From: DASZOC01 sp035550975
GTDB taxonomy: Bacteria > Actinomycetota > CADDZG01 > WHSQ01
Direction: 5' to 3'
DNA length: 64,000 bases
Assembly: GCA_035550975.1 (NCBI GenBank)
Contig: DASZOC010000066.1
Span: forward strand, 1 to 64,000
The position numbers and the translations under genes were made by a program. The notes beneath the pieces were generated by a model. That model searched no databases, was not told where the DNA came from, and was given only the letters and a program-made list of their open reading frames with translations. Positions 1 to 7,931 of the stretch are shown here, piece by piece. The first letter of the stretch is position 1, and each line of letters opens with the position of its first letter.

Positions 1-2
1 CC

Positions 3-113
3 CGCTTCCACCGCGACCCCCGCGCCGCCCGCCCCGGCGCTCAGCAACCGGTCGGCCAGAGCTCCGAGGAGGCCGGCCCCCGTGCCTCGAAGCAGATCAA
101 CCCGTCCACCTAG
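3..113 (+). CDS. possible 3' end of an upstream gene (partial, unidentified)
   Basis: Frame 3 is open from the window edge to a TAG at 111-113 and would encode a hydrophilic tail rich in Gln, Ser, Glu and Pro, ending in QINPST. Its composition suits the C-terminal tail of a longer protein on the + strand. It has no recognisable domain and is too short to separate from a chance open frame in GC-rich DNA. Confidence 0.25.
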   Translation, partial: RFHRDPRAARPGAQQPVGQSSEEAGPRASKQINPST

Positions 114-296
114 ACTGCCACCGAGATCCCGAACGACCCACTACTACCGGAATGCGGTACTGGTGCTCCACTCGCGGATCCGTCGCACGTTCCGGGACGA
201 GGGCGCAGATCAGGTAGTGGTGAACTGCGTCGGACCGGATCCGACGCTGGGGAACACCCGGTGGGGGCGCCTCGTTGTCCCTGGTGTAGGGGCTGG
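114..296. other. intergenic region upstream of sufB, no gene supported
   Basis: No convincing coding potential or ribosome-binding site was found here. A 72-codon frame at 82-300 has low-complexity Arg/Pro-rich composition and no Shine-Dalgarno sequence, so I do not call it. The useful content of the wider intergenic region is the operator and -10-like hexamer at its 3' end. Confidence 0.5.
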
Positions 297-318
297 TTAG
301 GCAGCCCTAAGTTAGACT
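297..318 (+). promoter_or_regulatory. suf operator TTAGG-N4-CCTAA abutting the sufB -10 hexamer
   Basis: Positions 297-310 read TTAGGCAGCCCTAA, a perfect 5-bp inverted repeat with a 4-bp spacer. Two bases later TAGACT (313-318) fits an actinobacterial -10 (TANNNT). There is no good -35 at the expected distance, so the operator occupies the -35/-10 spacer. The same 14-mer with one difference lies upstream of sufD at 9858. The half-site resembles DtxR/IdeR boxes (TTAGG...CCTAA), though with shorter spacing. Binding by an iron- or Fe-S-sensing regulator is inferred. Confidence 0.6.
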
Positions 319-361
319 GGGTTCCAGACGACAACGCGCTGTTTCCAGAAGGGATGTGCCC

Positions 362-2941
362 ATGGCCACCGAGGCCGACGATCTCAAGATCGCCCAAGAG
401 CAGGAAGAAGTCCGAGCGCTAAAGGGCGACTACAAATACGGCTGGCACGACGCCGTCAGCTACGACGAGAAGCCCGAGAAGGGCGTCTCGCACGAGGTCA
501 TCGACATGATGTCGGACCGCAAGGGCGAGCCGGACTGGATGCGGAAGTTCCGCCACAAGTCTCTCGACATCTTCTACCGGAAGCCGATGCCGTCGTGGGG
601 GGCCGATCTCTCCGGCATCGACTTCGACGACATCTACTACTACATCAAGCCGATGAACGCGGTGAAGTCCTGGGACGACATGCCCGAGGACATCAAAGCG
701 ACATGGGACAAGCTCGGCATCCCCGAAGCCGAGAAAAATTACCTAGGCGGCGTAACAGCCCAGTACGAATGCCTGCGTGGGTCGACGCTTGTTTGGACCA
801 CGGCCGGCATGCGCCCGATAAAGGAGTTGCAGCCCGGAGACGAAGTCTTTTCCCTAGACGAGGACACGAAGAAGATCGTCCGCGGCAAGGTTGTGGGTCA
901 AGCGATGTCGGGCGAGAAAGAAATCTTCGAAGTCAAGTCTCGCGGCCGGACCATCGGCGCGTCAGCCAATCACCCCTTCCTCGTGCTGCGTGACGAGCGC
1001 AAGCCTGGCCGTCAGCGGCGTCGGTACGCGGCTCGATGGGTCCCGGTGGAGGAGCTGCAAGAAGGCGACCTCGTCGCGGTAGCTACTGACGTTCCGGGAT
1101 TCGGCGAGAGCGCGTCGCTGATCGTTCCGGACATCGACGAATGCGCGACCTATCCTCGGTATTCCACGGAAGACTTGTGCTGGTGGCTCGGGGTCTTCGT
1201 GGGAGACGGCTACATCAGACAGGGTGAATACCCGCGCCTCGAGATCGCGATCGACCGCACGGATGAGTCGCTGGTGGCGGAAATCCAGCGCGTTACGAAG
1301 GTGCTCTTCGGGATCGACCTGGAGCCTTCCGCGGACGGACTCCGGTTGAAGGGTCGCGGCACACGAGCTCTCGTGGAGTTCATGTACCTGAACGGTTTCG
1401 AAGGTACTGCTCTGACGAAGCGGGTTCCGGAGTGGATGTTTGGCGCGCCGGTCTCACAACGCCTCGCGTTCCTTGGTGGGTACATCGACGCCGACGGTTA
1501 TGTCAGGGATCACGCGACCTCCAAAGACATAGTGCTCCACAGCGCGAACGAATCTCTGCTAGGCGATCTGCGGGAACTGCTCGCGCTCTGCGGGATCACG
1601 AGCAGCAGGATCAGCCGCTCGGAGTCAAAGCACCCGGTGGATCGTCGCCGGACAATGGTGTCCTACTTCGTCCACCTGAGCGGTCGCTTCGATCGCATCG
1701 CGTGCCGGTCTCCTCGGCGCGTCGAGCGGATGAACCGGCGGCGTTACTTCCATAATCAGACGAGCGCCCGCGGCACCACGATCCGTGCCCACACGAGCGA
1801 CATGCTCGGCTTCGTCCGCGTCGAGAGCATCGAGTCGGTGGGTGTGGAGCCCACCTATGACATCGAGGTGGAGGGGCACCACAACTTCGTGGCCGAAGGA
1901 TTCATCGTCCACAACTCGGAGGTCGTGTACCACAAGACCAAAGAGGAGCTCGAGAAGCGCGGGATCATCTTCACCGACATGGACACGGCTCTGCGCGAGC
2001 ACGAGGACATCGTCAAGCAGTACTTCGGCACGATCATCCCGCCGGCCGACAACAAGTTCTCGGCCCTCAACTCCGCGGTGTGGTCGGGCGGCTCGTTCAT
2101 CTACGTGCCGCCGAACACCGAGGTCGAGATCCCTCTCCAGGCTTACTTCCGCATCAACCAGGAGAACATGGGTCAGTTCGAGCGGACCCTGATCATCGTC
2201 GACGAGGACTCGTGGGTCCACTACGTCGAGGGATGCAGCGCGCCGATCTACTCGAGTGACTCGCTCCACTCCGCAGTAGTCGAGATCGTCGTCAAGAAGC
2301 GCGGGCGCGCCCGCTACACGACGATCCAGAACTGGTCGAACAACGTCTACAACCTCGTGACGAAGCGGGCCGCGGCATACGAAGACGCCATCATGGAATG
2401 GGTCGACGGCAATCTAGGTTCGAAGGTCACTATGAAGTACCCGAGCGTCTATCTCTTGGGCGAGCGCGCTAGGGGAGAGGTGCTCTCGATCGCGTACGCG
2501 GGTGCGGGCCAGCACCAAGACGCCGGCGGCAAGGTGATCCATGCGGCCCCCAACACGCAGAGCTCCATCACCTCCAAATCGATCTCCAAAGACGGCGGTC
2601 GCGGCGGCTACCGCGGGCTGGTCCGGATCGAGGAGGGGGCCGAGCACTCCAAGAGCCACGTGATCTGCGACGCCCTGATCCTCGACGAGAAGTCCCGGTC
2701 CGACACGTACCCGTACATCGAGATCGAGGAGGAGTCGGCCGCGGTCAGTCACGAGGCGAGCGTCTCGAAGGTCTCCGACGAGCAGCTCTTCTATCTGATG
2801 AGCCGCGGCCTCGGCGAGACCGAAGCGATGCAGCTGATCGTGCGCGGCTTCATCGAGCCGATCGTCAAAGAGCTACCGCTGGAGTACGCGGTGGAGCTGC
2901 AGCGCCTGGTCGAGCTGCAGATGGAAGGATCCGTCGGCTAG
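362..2941 (+). CDS. sufB: Fe-S cluster assembly scaffold SufB, interrupted by an intein
   Basis: SufB forms the scaffold complex with SufC and SufD that builds [4Fe-4S] clusters in the cytoplasm. The extein parts are typical SufB (for example GSFIYVPPNTEVEIPLQAYF and the C-terminal SHEASVSKVSDEQLFYLMSRG). The frame runs unbroken through a 382-residue intein (residues 137-518). Removing it leaves about 477 residues, the usual SufB length. I chose ATG 362, which has AGAAGGG 8-9 nt upstream; an in-frame GTG lies at 356. SufB normally sits directly before sufD, but here sufD is about 7 kb downstream although the two share an operator. There is no sufR directly upstream in the visible DNA. Confidence 0.95.
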   Translation: MATEADDLKIAQEQEEVRALKGDYKYGWHDAVSYDEKPEKGVSHEVIDMMSDRKGEPDWMRKFRHKSLDIFYRKPMPSWGADLSGIDFDDIYYYIKPMNAVKSWDDMPEDIKATWDKLGIPEAEKNYLGGVTAQYECLRGSTLVWTTAGMRPIKELQPGDEVFSLDEDTKKIVRGKVVGQAMSGEKEIFEVKSRGRTIGASANHPFLVLRDERKPGRQRRRYAARWVPVEELQEGDLVAVATDVPGFGESASLIVPDIDECATYPRYSTEDLCWWLGVFVGDGYIRQGEYPRLEIAIDRTDESLVAEIQRVTKVLFGIDLEPSADGLRLKGRGTRALVEFMYLNGFEGTALTKRVPEWMFGAPVSQRLAFLGGYIDADGYVRDHATSKDIVLHSANESLLGDLRELLALCGITSSRISRSESKHPVDRRRTMVSYFVHLSGRFDRIACRSPRRVERMNRRRYFHNQTSARGTTIRAHTSDMLGFVRVESIESVGVEPTYDIEVEGHHNFVAEGFIVHNSEVVYHKTKEELEKRGIIFTDMDTALREHEDIVKQYFGTIIPPADNKFSALNSAVWSGGSFIYVPPNTEVEIPLQAYFRINQENMGQFERTLIIVDEDSWVHYVEGCSAPIYSSDSLHSAVVEIVVKKRGRARYTTIQNWSNNVYNLVTKRAAAYEDAIMEWVDGNLGSKVTMKYPSVYLLGERARGEVLSIAYAGAGQHQDAGGKVIHAAPNTQSSITSKSISKDGGRGGYRGLVRIEEGAEHSKSHVICDALILDEKSRSDTYPYIEIEEESAAVSHEASVSKVSDEQLFYLMSRGLGETEAMQLIVRGFIEPIVKELPLEYAVELQRLVELQMEGSVG
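770..1915 (+). mobile_element. intein with LAGLIDADG-type homing endonuclease, inserted in SufB
   Basis: The intein runs from Cys (codon 770-772, starting CLRGSTLVWTT) to the His-Asn pair ending at 1915, and is followed by Ser+1 of the extein. Block B has the expected histidine (GASANHPFLVL). The C-terminal blocks read YDIEVEGHHNFVAEGFIVHN. Two dodecapeptide motifs, LGVFVGDGYI (about residue 276 of the precursor) and LGGYIDADGY (about 371), indicate a DOD homing endonuclease domain. All splicing residues (Cys1, block-B His, penultimate His, terminal Asn, Ser+1) are present, so it looks splicing-competent. The insertion point is in the conserved AQYE/SEVVYH segment. Confidence 0.95.
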
Positions 2942-2983
2942 AGCGGCTGAGGCCGCGGCAGGAGCCGCGGGGCTGACACGGCG

Positions 2984-3013
2984 GGCAGGAGCCCGCTGGG
3001 CGCTGCCGAATCC
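2984..3013 (+). promoter_or_regulatory. bipartite GGCAGGA-N-CGAATC promoter-like motif, subtilase gene
   Basis: GGCAGGAGC (2984-2992), a 14-nt spacer, then CGAATCC (3007-3013). The downstream box ends 7 nt before ATG 3021. If it acts as a -10, the transcript would be almost leaderless, which would explain why no Shine-Dalgarno precedes this start. The upstream box also sits in a small hairpin (GCGGGC-AGGA-GCCCGC, 2981-2996). A second copy of the same hairpin type (CCGCGGC-AGGA-GCCGCGG) lies at 2953-2970. Confidence 0.5.
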
Positions 3014-3020
3014 CTACGGC

Positions 3021-4571
3021 ATGCGGGTGGTTCGCGTTCTCGTTGTTCTTGCGATGACGATGGCCGTCTGGGTGCCCGCGCCGGCGGTTCTCGCAGGCCC
3101 GGACGGGGACTGCATGGACCCAAACTCCGACGATTTCGTTGCCTGCCCCACTCGAAAGAAGGACGAGGTCAAGACCCCGCGGCCCATGAGCGTCGTCGCG
3201 CATATCGACACCGGCGTGAACCCTTACAGCGCGGCGTTCCGGGATCGCTCGGCGCTCGCTTACAAGCACCCGTCGACCTACATCCCGGGGTTTCCCGCCG
3301 ATGCCAAGGCGCTGCGCTTGACGCTCGACGTGCCCTACGAGAAAGCGATGGAGAGAGACGCCGACACCTGGAAGCTGGTGCGGCGCGGCGACCTCTACTG
3401 GATCCCCGGGACCAAGATCATCGGCGCGATCTCATTCGGCGCGGGCGGGACGAACTGTCCCATCGCGAAGCCGCCGCCGGCGAACATCATCAGCTCCGGC
3501 CAGTGCAAGGAGACCGTGATCCTCGACGACCACGGTCACGGCTCGATGACCGGGTCGCGCGCGACCGGCGTTGCCCGCTCGCTTGCACCCGGCGCGCGCC
3601 TCGTCAGCATCGAGGGCCTCGGCGCGACGGGCGTGAAGTGGGCGGCAGAGCAAGGCTGGATCGACGTGCAGACGAACTCGTGGCTGAGCTTTATCCCTCC
3701 GCCGATCCCGAGCGCGGTCTCCGACGCGTTCGCCGAAGCCACGAAGTCGACCTTCACGATGGCCGCCTCGGGCAACGGCACCGCATACATCACCGGCTTC
3801 GCTCCCACGCCGACCTACCTCCTGTCGACCGCGCCTCCGGGCGTGGTTCTCGTCGGCGGCCACGACAACGGTAAGACGACGCTGTGGTCCGGCGCGCCAC
3901 CGCACGTCGTGGCCGATGCATACGCGGGCTTCACCGCGATCGCCGGCTCGATCGAGAAGATGCGACCCGATCCCATGGCGTGCTGCACGAGCGCGGCCTC
4001 GCCTTACGCGGCGGGAGGAGCAGCGGCTCTCGTCGAAGAGGCGCGGCGACTGCTCGAGGATCGCACGACCGGCACCACGAACGGCGTCCTGGCGCGCGGC
4101 GATCGCTGTATCCCCCAGGGTCCGCTGGCCGATGGTGACTTCACGCTGGACGAGTTAGGGGACGTCTTCTTCCACACTGCTCAGGCGCGTCCGGTGGAAG
4201 GTCGCGATGACGGCGAGATCCACTGGATGGGCGGCCCCGGTGCTCCTTCGCACATCGAGTACGGCCCCGGCGGCAACCCGTTCTGCCCCGGATGCACGAC
4301 GACTCCCGTCCCGTGGAGCGCGATCCCCGAAGCCGTCGACGCCTACCAGCTGATCGGGTACGGAGGAATCAACGAGCACTCCGTGAAGCTCGGCAAGAAG
4401 GTCCTCGCGGGCAAAGCCGAAATGCCGCGCCGAGAGACTGCGGATGCTCAGTACGAGCTGGACCAGTCGATCCGCGAGGCGATGTTCAGCGGCGGGACGA
4501 GCGGAGCATTCAGGTTCGGCGAGTTCGAAGAAGTCGCCATCGCTTGTGCGGAGATGGTCGTCTCTAGCTGA
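3021..4571 (+). CDS. secreted subtilisin-like serine protease (S8 family) with variant active-site motifs
   Basis: A 516-residue exported protein. A hydrophobic N-terminus (about residues 3-25, ending AVLAG) is a signal peptide, without an obvious lipobox. The subtilase triad is recognisable: Asp63 in AHIDTGVN, His173 in DDHGHGSMTG and Ser324 in CCTSAASPYAAGG, with the oxyanion Asn near 252 (AASGNG). Several motifs deviate from the usual HGTHVAG and GTSMAxP, so the enzyme is either divergent or has altered activity. Many cysteines suggest disulfides outside the cell. It lies 80 nt after sufB behind its own promoter-like motif, so it is probably a separate unit. Its 3' end overlaps the convergent amidase gene by 8 nt. 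Confidence 0.8.
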   Translation: MRVVRVLVVLAMTMAVWVPAPAVLAGPDGDCMDPNSDDFVACPTRKKDEVKTPRPMSVVAHIDTGVNPYSAAFRDRSALAYKHPSTYIPGFPADAKALRLTLDVPYEKAMERDADTWKLVRRGDLYWIPGTKIIGAISFGAGGTNCPIAKPPPANIISSGQCKETVILDDHGHGSMTGSRATGVARSLAPGARLVSIEGLGATGVKWAAEQGWIDVQTNSWLSFIPPPIPSAVSDAFAEATKSTFTMAASGNGTAYITGFAPTPTYLLSTAPPGVVLVGGHDNGKTTLWSGAPPHVVADAYAGFTAIAGSIEKMRPDPMACCTSAASPYAAGGAAALVEEARRLLEDRTTGTTNGVLARGDRCIPQGPLADGDFTLDELGDVFFHTAQARPVEGRDDGEIHWMGGPGAPSHIEYGPGGNPFCPGCTTTPVPWSAIPEAVDAYQLIGYGGINEHSVKLGKKVLAGKAEMPRRETADAQYELDQSIREAMFSGGTSGAFRFGEFEEVAIACAEMVVSS

Positions 4572-6000
4572 TGGGAGGCCGGCGCTCCCGCCACGGCCTC
4601 GCTTCCTCCAGTTGCGCCGCGATCCTGATCAGCATGTCCTCGCGCCCATACGCGGCCACGAGCTGCACACCGATCGGCAGACCGGAGTCGTTCCAGTAGA
4701 GCGGCAGCGAGATGCCGGGTTGCCCCGTCAGGTTGAACGGAGCCACAAACGGCACGATCGTCGCCGAACGCAGCATCGCATTCAGGGGATTCTCTTCGGT
4801 CGCCGCGAACTGCCCCAACACCGGCGGCGGTTCGGGGATCGTCGGCGTCAAGAGCAGGTTGAAACGGTCCGCCCACCACTGCTGGACTTTCCTCGACAAC
4901 AGGTGGACCTGCTCGACGGCGTGGAGATAGTCCTTCGCCAGGATCCCTGCGCCCATCTCGGCGAACACCTTCGTCCCGAGCTCCAGCTTCGCCATGTCGA
5001 GCGTCTCCCCGGTCCGGCGTTCCCAGTGCCCGAGCTCTTGCGCGAGGTTGCCGCCGATCAGGTTCAACGTGAAATCGGTGATGTCGGCGTCGTAGAGCGC
5101 GGCCGGCGCAGACTCCTCCACGCCGTGCCCGAGCGATTCGAGGAGCTTCGCTGCGTCCTCGGTCGCCGCGATCGCATCGGTTTGCGTCTCCGCCATCCCG
5201 GCAGGGGCTCGCGTCGTGAAGCCGATCCTCAGCGTCCCCGGATCGCGGCCCACCTCTTGCGCCAGCGGACGCTCGAACGGCGGCGCGTAGTAGGGCTCGC
5301 CGACCGCGGGAACCGACATCGCATCCAGAGCCGTCGCGGTGTCGAGGACCGTCCGTGTCAGGACACCCCTGACGACGAGGCCGTTCCACAGCTCCCCGTG
5401 CGCGGGTCCCAGAGAGACCCTGCCGCGGGTCGGTTTCAACCCGACGAGCCCGCATTCGCTCGCCGGGATACGGATAGACCCCCCGCCGTCGCCGGCGGTG
5501 CCTATGGGGACCATGCCGGACGCCACCGCCGCCGCGGTGCCCCCGCTCGACCCTCCGGTCGACCGCGTCGGGTCCCATGGATTGCGCGCCGGCCCGTACG
5601 CCTCGGGTTCGGTGGTGGGAACGAGCCCGAGCTCGGAGCAGTTGCTCTTGCCGACGAAGACGGCCCCCGTAGCGCGGAACGCCGCCACCGAGTTCGTGTC
5701 TTCGTGCTCGACCCAGCCGATGTCTTTGAGCCATCTCATCCCGCAGTGATGCGGGTCTCCTGCGGAGGCGCCGTCGAGGTCCTTCAGCACCGCCGGGACA
5801 CCGCGGAAAGGACCATCGGGGAGTTCGCCGGCGGCCTCCGCGCGCGCCTTGTCGAAGCGCTCGATGATCACCGCGTTCAGCTCGTCGTTGAGCTTCTCGA
5901 TGCGGTTGATGGCGTCGTCGACGAGCTCCACGGCCGATGCTTCTCCGGAACGCACGAGCGCGGCTTGCTCGGTAGCAGAGAGGGAGCCGAAATCGCTCAT
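4564..6000 (-). CDS. amidase signature family protein
   Basis: About 478 residues, cytosolic, GatA/amidase-like hydrolase of C-N bonds. The Ser-cisSer-Lys triad is visible: Lys in AVLKDLDGAS, the cis-Ser in STGGSSGGTAAAVASG and the nucleophile Ser in GGGSIRIPASE. No gatB or gatC partner is nearby, so tRNA amidotransferase function is unlikely. The start is placed at ATG 6000 (MSDFGSLSATEQ); the frame extends further upstream but would overlap the divergent racemase gene. Its start lies only 15 nt from the divergent racemase start, so it probably shares regulation with the hydroxyproline-type cassette and may release an amino-acid amide or similar substrate. The substrate cannot be read from sequence. 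Confidence 0.85.
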   Translation of the reverse strand: MSDFGSLSATEQAALVRSGEASAVELVDDAINRIEKLNDELNAVIIERFDKARAEAAGELPDGPFRGVPAVLKDLDGASAGDPHHCGMRWLKDIGWVEHEDTNSVAAFRATGAVFVGKSNCSELGLVPTTEPEAYGPARNPWDPTRSTGGSSGGTAAAVASGMVPIGTAGDGGGSIRIPASECGLVGLKPTRGRVSLGPAHGELWNGLVVRGVLTRTVLDTATALDAMSVPAVGEPYYAPPFERPLAQEVGRDPGTLRIGFTTRAPAGMAETQTDAIAATEDAAKLLESLGHGVEESAPAALYDADITDFTLNLIGGNLAQELGHWERRTGETLDMAKLELGTKVFAEMGAGILAKDYLHAVEQVHLLSRKVQQWWADRFNLLLTPTIPEPPPVLGQFAATEENPLNAMLRSATIVPFVAPFNLTGQPGISLPLYWNDSGLPIGVQLVAAYGREDMLIRIAAQLEEARPWRERRPPIS

Positions 6001-6015
6001 GGCAGGCTTCCTAAC

Positions 6016-7026
6016 ATGAGCCCGAATCCCAGCATGCGGATCGAGACGGTCGACTATCACACCGCAGGTGAGCCGTTCCGGATCGTGACGGCTGGTGTCG
6101 AGCCGTTACCCGGAGCGACCATCCTCGACAAGCGTCGCTACGCCCAGGAACACCTCGAAGACGTCCGCAAGCTGCTCGTCTTCGAGCCCCGGGGGCACGC
6201 CGACATGTACGGCTGCTTCGTGACGCAGCCAGAGGACACGAACGGCGACCTAGGAGTCGTCTTCTTCCACAATGCCGGCTATTCGACCGCTTGTGGCCAC
6301 GGCACGATCGCCCTGGTCACGTGGGCGCTGGAGTCCGGTGTGATCGCCGCGACCGAACCAACGACGAAGGTCGTCGTCGACGCGCCGTCGGGCCGGCTCG
6401 AGACGGTGGCGACGGTGGCGGGAAGCGACGTGACGTCGGTCCGGTTCCGCAACGTTCCGTCTTTCGTATTCGCGCGCGACCTCGAGGTCAAGGTGGAGAA
6501 TCGTCTGGTCGCCTGCGACATCGCGTTCGGCGGCGCGTTCTATGCCTCGGTGGACGCAGGCGTTTTCGGTCTCACCGTTACTCCGGACAACGTCCACACT
6601 TTCATCTCTCTAGGACGCGCCATCAAGGCAGAGATCGAAGGTCATCACGAGGTGATGCATCCGCTCGAGTCGGAGCTCAGAGACGTCTACGGCGTCATCT
6701 TCCACGAGACGCTGGCGACCGACCCACCGACGCAGCGGAACGTCACGATCTTCGCCGACGGGGAGGTCGACCGATCTCCGTGTGGCAGCGGCACGTCCGC
6801 ACGGCTGGCGCTCGTGGACGACGCGGGGGAGCTGCCATGCGGCTCGCGGTTGGTCCACCACAGCATCATCGACACGGTCTTCATCGGTGCAGTCACCGGA
6901 GAAGCGGTCGTAGGCGACCTGCATGGGGTGATCACGGAAGTCGAGGGGACCGCGCACCGGACCGGCACGCACGTCTTCGAGCTCGAGCCGAACGACGTGC
7001 TCGGCACGGGCTTTCTGCTTCGTTGA
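6016..7026 (+). CDS. proline racemase / 4-hydroxyproline 2-epimerase family protein
   Basis: 336 residues of the PLP-independent proline racemase fold (DAP-epimerase-like). Both catalytic cysteines are present, one in NAGYSTACGHGTIAL and one in DRSPCGSGTSARLA. Family knowledge: two cysteines favour racemase or epimerase chemistry, while trans-3-hydroxy-L-proline dehydratases carry Thr at the second site. The start could be ATG 6016 or ATG 6034 (MRIETVDYHTAGEP). The stop overlaps the start of the next gene (TTGA), so this is an operon with an ornithine cyclodeaminase-family reductase and an FAD oxidase. The likely role is hydroxyproline or proline-derivative catabolism. The exact substrate is not decidable here. 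Confidence 0.85.
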   Translation: MSPNPSMRIETVDYHTAGEPFRIVTAGVEPLPGATILDKRRYAQEHLEDVRKLLVFEPRGHADMYGCFVTQPEDTNGDLGVVFFHNAGYSTACGHGTIALVTWALESGVIAATEPTTKVVVDAPSGRLETVATVAGSDVTSVRFRNVPSFVFARDLEVKVENRLVACDIAFGGAFYASVDAGVFGLTVTPDNVHTFISLGRAIKAEIEGHHEVMHPLESELRDVYGVIFHETLATDPPTQRNVTIFADGEVDRSPCGSGTSARLALVDDAGELPCGSRLVHHSIIDTVFIGAVTGEAVVGDLHGVITEVEGTAHRTGTHVFELEPNDVLGTGFLLR

Positions 7027-7931
7027 CGAACCTCCCGTTCGTCGACGCTCACACTCTCGAGACACTTCTGCCGATGCCGCAAGCGGTCGACGCCCTCGAG
7101 GTCGTGTTCGGCGCCAACCCGCCGCCTTCCGCACCACCTCGGCAACACCTCGACGCCGGCAACGGCATGCTGCTCGTCATGCCGGCTTCGGCCGACACAG
7201 GCACCGGCGTCAAGCTCGTTACGGTCGCACCGGCCAACCCTCCGGTGGGTCTCCCACTGATACAGGGCGTGTACGTGTTGTTCGCGCCCGACAGTCTCGC
7301 TCCGAGCGCGTTCTTCGATGGCGCGGGCATCACCAGATGGCGGACCGCAGCGGTGTCGGCTCTCGCAACGAAGCATCTCGCTCGCCGCGACGCGTCGCGA
7401 CTGGTCGTGTTCGGCGCCGGCATCCAAGCCGAGGCACATGTCCACGCGATGCGGAGCGTCCGTCCGATCAACGAGGTCACGATCGTGTCACTCACCAGGA
7501 GCCGCGCGGAAGACCTCGCCGCGCGCGTCGGTGCGACCGCGGCCGGACCGGAAGCGGTCGGCAACGCGGACATCGTGTGCACCTGCACCACGAGCTCGAC
7601 GCCAGTCTTCGACGGCTCGTTGCTCTCGCCCGGCACCCACGTGAACGCGGTCGGTGGATTCAAGCCCGAGGCGCGCGAGCTGGACGATGCCGCCATCGCT
7701 GCAGGGCGCGTCGTCGTGGAGACGAGGTCGTCGGCGCTGACGGAGGCCGGTGACGTGATGATCCCGTTGTCTCGTGGCGTGATCAGCGAGGCCGCGATCG
7801 AAGAGCTCACGTCGGTCGTAAGGGACGGCATCGACCGAAGCCCCGATGACATCACGATCTTCAAATCCGTCGGCATCGCGTTCGAAGATCTGGCGATCGC
7901 GGTGGCCGCGTACGAGCGAGCCGCCGTGTGA
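7023..7931 (+). CDS. ornithine cyclodeaminase / mu-crystallin family NAD(P)-dependent enzyme
   Basis: 302 residues from a TTG start at 7023 that overlaps the racemase stop by 4 nt. The NAD(P)-binding Rossmann motif is VVFGAGIQAEAHVHAM, and the family segment HVNAVGGFKPEARELDD follows. Family members are ornithine cyclodeaminases or Delta1-pyrroline-2-carboxylate / ketimine reductases. Next to a proline-racemase-family gene, the reductase role (pyrroline-2-carboxylate to L-proline) is the best inference. The 3' end overlaps the next gene by 4 nt (GTGA), giving translational coupling. No strong ribosome-binding site precedes the TTG start. Confidence 0.8.
   Translation: MTNLPFVDAHTLETLLPMPQAVDALEVVFGANPPPSAPPRQHLDAGNGMLLVMPASADTGTGVKLVTVAPANPPVGLPLIQGVYVLFAPDSLAPSAFFDGAGITRWRTAAVSALATKHLARRDASRLVVFGAGIQAEAHVHAMRSVRPINEVTIVSLTRSRAEDLAARVGATAAGPEAVGNADIVCTCTTSSTPVFDGSLLSPGTHVNAVGGFKPEARELDDAAIAAGRVVVETRSSALTEAGDVMIPLSRGVISEAAIEELTSVVRDGIDRSPDDITIFKSVGIAFEDLAIAVAAYERAAV

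Noticed and set aside
82..300. 72-codon frame upstream of sufB
   Set aside because: Arg/Pro-rich low-complexity composition and no ribosome-binding site; it runs into the suf operator.
2984..3013. Sigma-54 (GG-N10-GC) reading of the bipartite motif
   Set aside because: The second element is GAA(C/T)C at 14-15 nt spacing and has no conserved GC at the -12 position.
4444..6015. Long open + strand frame joined to the racemase frame
   Set aside because: It is antisense to the amidase gene and has Arg-rich shadow composition. The real racemase starts at 6016 with the family N-terminus.
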